DNA of 7,622 nucleotides, taken from Jatrophihabitans sp. (GTDB lineage: Bacteria > Actinomycetota > Actinomycetes > Mycobacteriales > Jatrophihabitantaceae). The notes beneath the pieces are model-generated. The model was not told the origin of the DNA. It worked only from the letters and a program-made list of their open reading frames with translations, and did no database searches. Of the stretch, positions 1 through 5,160 are shown piece after piece. The stretch lies in NCBI GenBank assembly GCA_004299665.1, contig SCQZ01000188.1:1-7622 (forward strand), in the 5' to 3' direction. The position numbers and the translations under genes are program-made. How positions within the stretch are numbered: position 1 is the stretch's first letter; each line of letters opens with the position of its first letter.

Positions 1-1415
1 GCCAGCACGAGCACCTCGTCGCCCGCGTGCAGGACCGTGTCGCGCCGTACCTGCAGCAGCCGCCCGGACCGGGAGACCAGGCTGACCCAGGCGTCCTCGC
101 CCAGGTCGAGGTCGCCGATCGCGCAGCCGTCGGCCGGAGCGCCCTCGCGCACCACGAACCGGTGCATCCCCTCCGGCTCGTCGCGGAAGCGCATGCCCAG
201 CGACCACGGCTCCTGCTGCGTCATGCGCATCGGCACGCGGGTCGCGCGGGCGACGGTGGGGACCAGGCCGCCCTGCACGACCACCGAGGCCAGCACCACG
301 ACGAAGACCGTGCCGTAGATGCGGTCCGCACCGGGCACCCCCTCGGCCACGACGTAGGTGCCGAGCAGGATCGGTACCGCGCCCTTGAGGCCGGACCAGA
401 GGACGAAAACCCGCTCGCCGCGGCGCAACCGCACCGGCCAGAGCACCGCGCCGCCCAGGAGGGGCCGGGCCACCAGGACCAGCAGCGCCGCCAGCCCCAA
501 CCCCACCCACGCGCGGTCGCCGGCGAACGCGGCGGAGATCGGGACCGACAGCCCGAGGACGACGAACGCCACGATCTCGCCGAGGCTGGCGAGGGCTGCG
601 CCGAAGCGCTCGATGTCACGCTTGTACGGCGCGCGCAGGTCACCGACGGCGATGCCGGCGAGGAAGACGGCCAGGAAGCCAGAGCCGCGGCAGACGGTGG
701 CCACGCCGAACAGCAGCAGCGCGAAGGCGATCGTGCGCACCGCGTACAGGGACTCGTTCGGCATCGGCAGCGCGCGCATGAGCCGGCGCAATCCGTATCC
801 GCCGGCAAGCCCGAACACCACGCCGATCCCCATCTGGAGCACGAACTCCAGCACGCCGTCGCCGATCGCGTGCCAGCCGGAGGCGCCGGTCGCGGCGAGC
901 AGTGCCGCCATCAGCGCGATGCCGACGGGGTCGTTCGCCCCGGACTCGCCCTCGAGCAGGGTGCCGGTGCGCCCGACGATCTCGCGCCGTCCGAGCACCG
1001 AGAACACGACCGCCGGGTCGGTCGGCGCCAGCGCCGCGCCGACCAGCAGCGCGGCGCGCCAGTCGAAGCCGAACAGGTAGTGGGCCGCGACCGCCATGCC
1101 CGCGGCGGTGACCAGCGTGCCCGCGGTCCCCAGCCACACCACCCCGGCGAGGGCGGGCCGCAGCCGCCGCCAGCCGATACGCATGCCGCCGTCGAACAGC
1201 ACGATGACCAACGCGACGGTCACGATGCGCTGGTCGGCCACGACGCCCAGCCGGCGCAGTCCGGGGAAGATCTGCGCGGCGACGGAGGCGGCGAGCAGGA
1301 AGACCGCCGGAGCCGGGATGTTCACCCGCGCCGAGATCCGGCTCGAGCCGACCGCCGCCAGCAGCGCGACGGCGAGGACGGCGACGACCGCGCCGAAACG
1401 GATCACGTCGTGCAC
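1..1415 (-). CDS. Cation/proton antiporter, NhaP2/CvrA type (CPA1), partial
   Basis: Inner-membrane monovalent cation (K+ or Na+)/H+ antiporter for ion and pH homeostasis. The gene runs off the left edge; 471 whole codons are visible. The N-terminal ~390 residues are a hydrophobic Na_H_Exchanger domain with roughly 12 membrane segments. Recognisable signatures are ALAPTDPAVVF near residues 129-139, GESGANDPVGIAL near 156-168 (Asn161-Asp162 is the CPA1 ion-binding ND pair), ARPLLG near 316-321 and SGLKGAVPILLGTY near 341-354. After a charged linker, residues ~405-472 (GDLDLGEDAWVSLVSRSG, then LHAGDEVLVL) match a TrkA_C/RCK_C regulatory domain, which points to the NhaP2/CvrA subfamily; only the C-terminal tail should be missing. 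The GTG start at 1415 is chosen because GGAGG lies 4 nt before it and the first membrane segment follows at once. It is divergent from the amidohydrolase gene. K+ versus Na+ preference cannot be read from the sequence. Confidence 0.93.
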   Translation of the reverse strand, partial: MHDVIRFGAVVAVLAVALLAAVGSSRISARVNIPAPAVFLLAASVAAQIFPGLRRLGVVADQRIVTVALVIVLFDGGMRIGWRRLRPALAGVVWLGTAGTLVTAAGMAVAAHYLFGFDWRAALLVGAALAPTDPAVVFSVLGRREIVGRTGTLLEGESGANDPVGIALMAALLAATGASGWHAIGDGVLEFVLQMGIGVVFGLAGGYGLRRLMRALPMPNESLYAVRTIAFALLLFGVATVCRGSGFLAVFLAGIAVGDLRAPYKRDIERFGAALASLGEIVAFVVLGLSVPISAAFAGDRAWVGLGLAALLVLVARPLLGGAVLWPVRLRRGERVFVLWSGLKGAVPILLGTYVVAEGVPGADRIYGTVFVVVLASVVVQGGLVPTVARATRVPMRMTQQEPWSLGMRFRDEPEGMHRFVVREGAPADGCAIGDLDLGEDAWVSLVSRSGRLLQVRRDTVLHAGDEVLVL

Positions 1416-1419
1416 GGTG

Positions 1420-1424
1420 CCTCC
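1420..1424 (-). promoter_or_regulatory. Shine-Dalgarno site of the antiporter gene
   Basis: On the minus strand this reads GGAGG, 4 nt before the GTG start at 1415. It is the only canonical ribosome binding site in the window and decides the start of the antiporter. It implies a transcript with a real 5' leader, unlike most neighbours. Confidence 0.75.
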
Positions 1425-1446
1425 GGGACCGTTCGCTCGTCGCCGA

Positions 1447-1491
1447 CCTGCTCCCGCCGGCCCTGCTCCCGCCGGCTCTGCGCCCGCTGGC
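1447..1491. repeat. 15-bp tandem repeat, three copies
   Basis: Two identical copies of CCTGCTCCCGCCGGC (1447-1461 and 1462-1476) are followed by a third copy, 1477-1491, that matches at 12 of 15 positions. A degenerate partial copy may follow. The array sits in the 173-bp divergent spacer between the antiporter start (1415) and the amidohydrolase start (1589), and would lie in the 5' leader of the antiporter message. The unit length is a multiple of three, so copy-number change would keep frame if the region were ever translated, but no gene is supported here. No function is known. Confidence 0.75.
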
Positions 1492-1496
1492 TCCGC

Positions 1497-1510
1497 CCCG
1501 CACGTGGGGG
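1497..1510. promoter_or_regulatory. CACGTG-centred dyad in the divergent spacer
   Basis: The palindrome CACGTG (1501-1506) is flanked by CCC on the left and GGG on the right, giving a 14-bp dyad with one mismatched pair (1500/1507). It lies between the two divergent genes, where an operator could act on both. In DNA this GC-rich such a dyad may arise by chance, so this is only a candidate. Confidence 0.25.
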
Positions 1511-1575
1511 ACCCCGGCGGAGTTGGCCGCGGACCCCGGCTCCCGGCACACCGGCATCCAATCTAGCCTGCCCGG

Positions 1576-1581
1576 TACGCT
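1576..1581 (+). promoter_or_regulatory. Candidate -10 box of the amidohydrolase gene (leaderless)
   Basis: TACGCT fits the actinobacterial TANNNT consensus and ends 7 nt before the GTG at 1589, so transcription would start at or next to the start codon. No Shine-Dalgarno sequence precedes that GTG. A second TANNNT, TAGCCT at 1564-1569, lies 12 bp upstream. No convincing -35 box was seen. Confidence 0.45.
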
Positions 1582-1588
1582 GCGCCAC

Positions 1589-2749
1589 GTGCGGATCGAC
1601 GTCGTCGCGGTACGGCGCGACCTGCACGCGCACCCCGAGGTCGCGTTCGCCGAGGTGCGCACGACGGCCGTCCTGGTCGAGGCGCTGCGCTCGTGCGGCC
1701 TGGCACCGGCTGTGCTGCCGTCCGGGACCGGGGTGGTCTGCGATCTGGGGTCCGGGGACCCGATCGTCACACTCCGGGCGGACATCGACGCCCTGCCGTT
1801 GCCGGACCGCAAGGCCGTGCCCTACCGCTCCACGGTGGAGGGCGTCTGCCACGGCTGCGGACACGACGCGCACACCGCGATCCTGCTGGCCGCGGCGGCG
1901 GAACTCGCATCCGCGCCGCCGCACGGGACGGTGCGGCTGCTGTTCCAGCCGGCCGAGGAGGTGCTGCCCGGCGGCGCGCTGGAGGTGGTGCGCTCCGGCG
2001 TGCTGGCGGGCACGCGATCGATCTTCGCGCTGCACTGCGACCCGCGGCTGGAGACGGGCCAGGTCGGGCTGCGGGTCGGACCGATCACGGCCGCCTGCGA
2101 CACGATCACGATCGAGCTCAACGGTGCGGGCGGGCACACCGCCCGCCCGCACCTCACGGGAGACCTCGTCTACGCGCTCGGGCGCCTGATCACCGACCTG
2201 CCCGGGCTGCTGTCCCGTCGCGTGGACCCGCGCGCCGCGGCCTCGCTGGTGTGGGGGGCTGTCGACGCGGGCAGCGCGGCGAACGCGATCCCGATGACCG
2301 GACAGGTGTCCGGCACGCTGCGGGTGCTGGACCGGCGCGCCTGGGACGGCCTGCAGCCGGTGGTGCACGAACTCGTCGCGCACCTGGTCGCCCCGACCGG
2401 CCTGACCGCGCAGGTCCACTACCGGCGCGGGGTCCCGCCCGTGGTCAACGCACCGGAGGCGGTGGCGGTGCAGCGCGCGGCCGCGGCGGCCGCGCTCGGC
2501 GACGACGCGGTGGTGGCCACCGAGCAGAGCATGGGCGGCGAGGACTTCGCCTGGTACCTCGACACCGTCCCCGGCGCGCTCGCACGCCTCGGGGTGCGGG
2601 CGCCCGGTGCCGCGCCCTTCGACCTGCACCAGGGCAGCTTCGACATCGACGAGGCGGCCCTGGACGTCGGCGTCCGGTACACCGTCGCCCTCGCCCGGCA
2701 GGCGCTGAGCACCCCCGCCGCCGGCCCGGGGCCGGGGGTCCAGGGGTAG
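1589..2749 (+). CDS. M20D family metal-dependent amidohydrolase (AmiA1/AmiB1-like)
   Basis: Cytosolic peptidase-family M20D hydrolase that splits an amide bond, typically an N-acyl-amino acid or related conjugate; the natural substrate is unknown. With the GTG start it has 386 residues, normal for the family. The two-metal site is intact: GCGHDAH (Cys90, His95), QPAEE (Glu123-Glu124), ALHCDP (His149) and a C-terminal DLHQGSFD (His347). The dimerisation-domain GGHTARPH (around His183) and GGEDFAWY (around Glu318) are also typical. The amino-end helix VRRDLHAHPEV starts close to the GTG. An upstream in-frame TTG at 1523 adds 22 residues unlike the family and has no usable ribosome site, so GTG 1589 is preferred. 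The closest remembered relatives are M. tuberculosis AmiA1/AmiB1, which also lie beside a cyclotransferase and lpdA. It converges on the cyclotransferase gene with a 4-bp gap. Confidence 0.92.
   Translation: MRIDVVAVRRDLHAHPEVAFAEVRTTAVLVEALRSCGLAPAVLPSGTGVVCDLGSGDPIVTLRADIDALPLPDRKAVPYRSTVEGVCHGCGHDAHTAILLAAAAELASAPPHGTVRLLFQPAEEVLPGGALEVVRSGVLAGTRSIFALHCDPRLETGQVGLRVGPITAACDTITIELNGAGGHTARPHLTGDLVYALGRLITDLPGLLSRRVDPRAAASLVWGAVDAGSAANAIPMTGQVSGTLRVLDRRAWDGLQPVVHELVAHLVAPTGLTAQVHYRRGVPPVVNAPEAVAVQRAAAAAALGDDAVVATEQSMGGEDFAWYLDTVPGALARLGVRAPGAAPFDLHQGSFDIDEAALDVGVRYTVALARQALSTPAAGPGPGVQG
2711..2739. terminator. GC-rich inverted repeat at the end of the amidohydrolase gene
   Basis: ACCCCCG (2711-2717) pairs with CGGGGGT (2733-2739), and the enclosed bases hold a second dyad, CCGGCCC-G-GGGCCGG (2721-2735). 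The structure lies just inside the amidohydrolase reading frame, 7 bp before its TAG. With only 4 bp separating the two convergent genes it is the obvious place for transcripts to end, possibly in both directions. It has no T-run, as is common for candidate actinobacterial terminators, so termination is an inference. Confidence 0.3.
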
Positions 2750-2753
2750 GCGG

Positions 2754-3218
2754 CTACTCGCCGAGGGACCGGCAGGGACGTGCCCGCAGCGCGTCGACGT
2801 ACTCGCCGGGCGCGCCCGCGGCCTGGGCGGCCTCCGCGATCAGCCCCAGGTAGCGCGCGGACGGCAGCCCGCCCTCGTACCCGTCCAGGCTGTACACCCA
2901 GGCGAGGACCTCGCCGTCGAGCGTCGCGATCCGCAGCTTGATCTTGGTGTAGAGCCCGGTGTCGGCCGATTCCCAGTAGTCCAGCACGTCCATGTCGTGC
3001 GGGGAGACGTCGTAGATCGCGACGAAGACCTGGCTGCCCGCGTCGGGCACCACCATCGCCAGCGCGCCCTCCCACCCCAGTTCCTCGCCACCGAAGGTCA
3101 GGCGCCAGCCGTTGAGCCAACCGGTGCCGAACAACGGGGAGTGCGGGCATCGCTCGAGCATCTGCTCGGGATGCATGTTCGACCCGTACGCGGCGTACAG
3201 GCCACCGGCGCTACCCAT
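2754..3218 (-). CDS. Gamma-glutamylcyclotransferase (AIG2/GGCT-like)
   Basis: A 154-residue cytosolic protein of the gamma-glutamylcyclotransferase (AIG2-like) fold. The family turns gamma-glutamyl amino acids or related amines into 5-oxoproline plus the free amine; the substrate here is not known. The fold signature YAAYGSNMHPEQM near residues 8-20 holds the YGSN substrate loop. The likely catalytic acid is Glu83 in LDYWESADTGLY, which corresponds to the LDxxEG motif of the family. The conserved GWRLTFGG segment near 37-44 is typical of the actinobacterial branch. The ATG at 3218 is used because the YGSN strand follows at once; the reading frame stays open upstream to 3824, but that extension lies over lpdA on the opposite strand. 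There is no Shine-Dalgarno, and a TAGGCT box ends 8 nt before the ATG. The gene is divergent from lpdA and convergent with the amidohydrolase. Confidence 0.9.
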   Translation of the reverse strand: MGSAGGLYAAYGSNMHPEQMLERCPHSPLFGTGWLNGWRLTFGGEELGWEGALAMVVPDAGSQVFVAIYDVSPHDMDVLDYWESADTGLYTKIKLRIATLDGEVLAWVYSLDGYEGGLPSARYLGLIAEAAQAAGAPGEYVDALRARPCRSLGE

Positions 3219-3226
3219 CGGTGCGG

Positions 3227-3232
3227 AGCCTA
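3227..3232 (-). promoter_or_regulatory. Candidate -10 box of the cyclotransferase gene (leaderless)
   Basis: On the minus strand this reads TAGGCT (TANNNT), with 8 nt before the ATG at 3218. No Shine-Dalgarno lies between, so the message is probably leaderless or nearly so. The spacer begins CCGCACC, the same as in front of the carboxylase gene. Confidence 0.45.
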
Positions 3233-3284
3233 ACCCAACGCGACGCCGGGGGATCCGCGCTCGTGACCCGTCGGCTGCCACCGG

Positions 3285-3312
3285 GTCCCGGACCGGGGCG
3301 CCGGTCCGGGAC
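3285..3312. promoter_or_regulatory. Perfect 12-bp inverted repeat over the lpdA promoter
   Basis: GTCCCGGACCGG (3285-3296), a GGCG centre (3297-3300) and CCGGTCCGGGAC (3301-3312) form a perfect dyad of 12-bp arms. It ends 9 nt before the lpdA GTG and overlaps the candidate -10 box (3310-3315) and the expected -35 position (about 3287-3292). This placement fits an operator for a dimeric repressor. As RNA it would form a very stable hairpin only if a transcript entered from upstream. No regulator gene is in the window. Confidence 0.6.
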
Positions 3313-3315
3313 AAT
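3310..3315 (+). promoter_or_regulatory. Candidate -10 box of lpdA (leaderless)
   Basis: GACAAT keeps the key A at position 2 and T at position 6 of a -10 box and ends 6 nt before the GTG at 3322. No Shine-Dalgarno precedes the GTG. The box shares three bases with the right arm of the inverted repeat. Confidence 0.4.
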
Positions 3316-3321
3316 GACGCG

Positions 3322-4767
3322 GTGACCCCAGCGACCCGCGTCGCGATCATCGGCGGCGGACCGGCCGGATACGAGGCTGCGCTGGTGGCGGCCCAACTGG
3401 GTGCGACGGTCACGGTGGTGGAGGCGGGCGGGATCGGCGGTGCGTGCGTCCTCACCGACTGCGTCCCCAGCAAGACCCTGATCGCGACCAGCGATCGTGT
3501 CACGGCCCTGCGCGACGCGCCACGGGTCGGCGTCGGCAGCGCCGGTACGCCGGTGCGCATTGACCTGGCCGCCGTCAACGCCCGGATCCGTGACCTGGCC
3601 GCCCAGCAGTCCGAGGACATCTCGTCCCGGCTGGCGGCCGAGGGGGTGGACATCGTCCCCGGGACGGGTCGCTTCGCCGCCGCACAACCCGGCCGGAACC
3701 ACCGCATCGAGGCGCTGGACGCGGACGGCACGCTGCTGACCGATCTGGACGCCGACGTCGTGCTGCTCGCCACCGGCAGCACGCCGCGGGTGCTGGACTC
3801 GGCGCGGCCGGACGGCGAGCGCATCCTGTCCTGGCGGGACGTCTACGACCTGCCCGAACTGCCCGAGCACCTCGTCGTCATCGGCTCCGGGGTCACCGGC
3901 GCCGAGTTCGCCAGCGCGTACAGCGAGGCGGGCGTCCCGGTCACGCTCGTCTCCAGCCGCGACCGCGTGCTGCCCGGCGAGGATCCCGACGCCGCCGCCG
4001 TCATCGAGCAGGTCTTCACCAGCCGCGGCGGCACCCTGATGCGGCGCACGCGGGCGGCGGCGGTGCGCCGCGGCCCGGACGGCGTGCTGGTCGACCTCGT
4101 GCCCGGCAGCGGCACCGGGGAGGACGGGCCCCGGCCGGCGCTGGCCGGCTCCCACGCGCTGATGTGCGTCGGCTCGGTCCCCAACACCGGTGCGCTGGCA
4201 CTGGACGCCGCAGGCGTGCGGCTCGGCGCGGACGGGGCGGGGTTCATCGAGGTGGACCGCGTCTCGCGCACGAACGTCCCCTCCGTGTACGCCGCGGGCG
4301 ACTGTACGGGCGTGCTGCCGCTGGCGTCCGTCGCCGGCATGCAGGGACGCATCGCGATGTGGCACGCGCTGGGGGAGGCGGTCGCGCCGCTGCGACTGAA
4401 GACGGTGGCGGCGAACGTGTTCACGCACCCCGAGATCGCGACCGTGGGCGTCGGCCACGACGCGGTCAGCTCCGGCCGGGTCCCGGCGCGCACCTACATG
4501 CTGCCGCTCGCGACCAACGCCCGCGCCAAGATGCAGGGGAACGAGGACGGGTTCGTCAAGATCTACTGCCGGCCGGCGACGGGGGTGGTGGTCGGTGGCG
4601 TGATCGTGGCGCCCAACGCCTCAGAGTTGATCTTTCCGCTCGCGCTCGCGGTGCAGCAGGGGCTGACCGTCACCGAGATCGCCGCCACGATCGGCGTGTA
4701 CCCGTCCCTGTCCGGTTCGGTCGCCGAGGCGGCACGCCGGCTCATGCTGCACGACGACCTGGATTGA
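3322..4767 (+). CDS. lpdA: LpdA-type NAD(P)H:quinone reductase (flavoprotein disulfide reductase family)
   Basis: FAD-dependent cytosolic oxidoreductase of 481 residues with the pyridine nucleotide-disulfide reductase fold. The FAD-binding GGGPAGYEAA is at residues 11-20, the ATGS strand at 150-153, the NAD(P)-binding GSGVTGAEF at 188-196, and a second FAD motif is VYAAGDCTG. The C-terminal interface domain ends HDDLD. The His-Glu pair of true lipoamide dehydrogenase (HPTLSE) is replaced by YPSLSG (Tyr460, Gly465), as in M. tuberculosis LpdA (Rv3303c), which acts on quinones rather than lipoamide. Unlike that protein as I recall it (Ala at the first position), this one has both cysteines of the redox motif, Cys42 and Cys47 in GACVLTDCVPSK. 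GTG 3322 is chosen because the first beta strand VAIIGGG follows at once; the open frame upstream to 3112 lies over the divergent cyclotransferase gene. A 127-residue gene follows after 5 bp, probably in the same operon. Confidence 0.92.
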   Translation: MTPATRVAIIGGGPAGYEAALVAAQLGATVTVVEAGGIGGACVLTDCVPSKTLIATSDRVTALRDAPRVGVGSAGTPVRIDLAAVNARIRDLAAQQSEDISSRLAAEGVDIVPGTGRFAAAQPGRNHRIEALDADGTLLTDLDADVVLLATGSTPRVLDSARPDGERILSWRDVYDLPELPEHLVVIGSGVTGAEFASAYSEAGVPVTLVSSRDRVLPGEDPDAAAVIEQVFTSRGGTLMRRTRAAAVRRGPDGVLVDLVPGSGTGEDGPRPALAGSHALMCVGSVPNTGALALDAAGVRLGADGAGFIEVDRVSRTNVPSVYAAGDCTGVLPLASVAGMQGRIAMWHALGEAVAPLRLKTVAANVFTHPEIATVGVGHDAVSSGRVPARTYMLPLATNARAKMQGNEDGFVKIYCRPATGVVVGGVIVAPNASELIFPLALAVQQGLTVTEIAATIGVYPSLSGSVAEAARRLMLHDDLD

Positions 4768-4772
4768 GGATC

Positions 4773-5156
4773 ATGGCCGGCACCCACGGAGACTTCTCGC
4801 CCGAGGCGCGCGACCGAGCGCACCGGACCGCGGCCGCGGCCGATGTCTACGCCGACCACGCGGAGGTCATCGTCGCCGCGCTCGCGGGCGTCCCCGCCGG
4901 CCACGTGCTGGTGGCCGTCGTGGAGGCGGATCACCGCATCGGCGCCATGCACGCCGTCGGCACCGCGGAGATCGTGACCCGGGTGCCGCAGTTGGAGGAG
5001 GGGGGGCGCTGGGCGATGGTGTTCTCGCCCGGATCGAGCGCCGACGACGTGCGGCGCCGCAGCGGGCAGATGGCCGACATCGCGCGCCAGCGGGTGGCCG
5101 CCATCGACCGCATCACCGCCCGCCGGGCCGGGCCGGACGGGTCGGGGTCGCGCTGA
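4773..5156 (+). CDS. Hypothetical protein, 127 residues, likely cotranscribed with lpdA
   Basis: I do not recognise the family. The ATG lies 5 bp after the lpdA stop, with GAGG (4766-4769) 3 nt before it as a weak, close ribosome site; translational coupling to lpdA is likely. The protein is small and soluble, with no signal peptide or membrane segment. It begins with a charged stretch (FSPEARDRAHRT), then an alanine-rich likely helix (AAAADVYADHAEVIVAALAG), a likely beta strand (HVLVAVVEA), a His/Met patch (HRIGAMHAVGTAEI), another strand (RWAMVFSPG) and a long basic, probably helical end (DDVRRRSGQMADIARQRVAAI). This suggests a compact alpha/beta fold. Coding status is supported by high third-position GC and the operon-like spacing. 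In M. tuberculosis the gene after lpdA is, as I recall, glpD2, so this neighbour is different. It ends directly against the carboxylase stop codon. Confidence 0.75.
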   Translation: MAGTHGDFSPEARDRAHRTAAAADVYADHAEVIVAALAGVPAGHVLVAVVEADHRIGAMHAVGTAEIVTRVPQLEEGGRWAMVFSPGSSADDVRRRSGQMADIARQRVAAIDRITARRAGPDGSGSR

Positions 5157-5160
5157 TCAG
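5153..5160. other. Abutting convergent stop codons forming a palindrome
   Basis: The plus-strand stop TGA (5154-5156) and the minus-strand carboxylase stop TGA (forward TCA, 5157-5159) meet with no base between, giving TGATCA inside the 8-bp palindrome CTGATCAG. No separate terminator can lie between the two genes; each message must end inside or beyond the coding region of the other. Confidence 0.85.

Noticed and set aside
1447..1491. The tandem repeat as a possible CRISPR remnant
   Set aside because: Units are only 15 bp, directly abutting, with no spacers and no cas genes.
1560..1565. TAGATT on the minus strand as a -10 box for the antiporter gene
   Set aside because: It fits TANNNT, but I see no -35 partner, and the resulting leader of about 140 nt cannot be supported from sequence alone.
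1523..1588. TTG at 1523 as an earlier amidohydrolase start
   Set aside because: The added 22 residues do not resemble the family amino end, the purine-rich stretch before it is too close to serve as a ribosome site, and GTG 1589 has a well-placed -10 box.
27..2189. A 720-codon plus-strand open frame
   Set aside because: It runs antisense over the antiporter and then out of frame over the amidohydrolase; its product is Arg/His/Gln-rich, low in complexity and matches no family. It is a high-GC shadow.
1403..2629. A 408-codon minus-strand open frame opposite the amidohydrolase, and a 390-codon one at 640-1812
   Set aside because: Both lie over strongly supported genes and encode Arg/Gly/Ala-rich sequence without motifs.
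3112..3321. Upstream extension of the lpdA frame
   Set aside because: It overlaps the start of the divergent cyclotransferase gene and encodes no family sequence; the FAD-binding strand begins right after GTG 3322.
3219..3824. Upstream extension of the cyclotransferase frame
   Set aside because: It runs antisense over lpdA with Ser/Arg-rich sequence; the family fold starts a few residues after ATG 3218.
3211..4458. Long minus-strand frame opposite lpdA, and the plus-strand frames at 5241-6239 and 6303-6980 opposite the carboxylase gene
   Set aside because: They are shadows of clear genes, with no motifs and with composition typical of antisense GC-rich frames.
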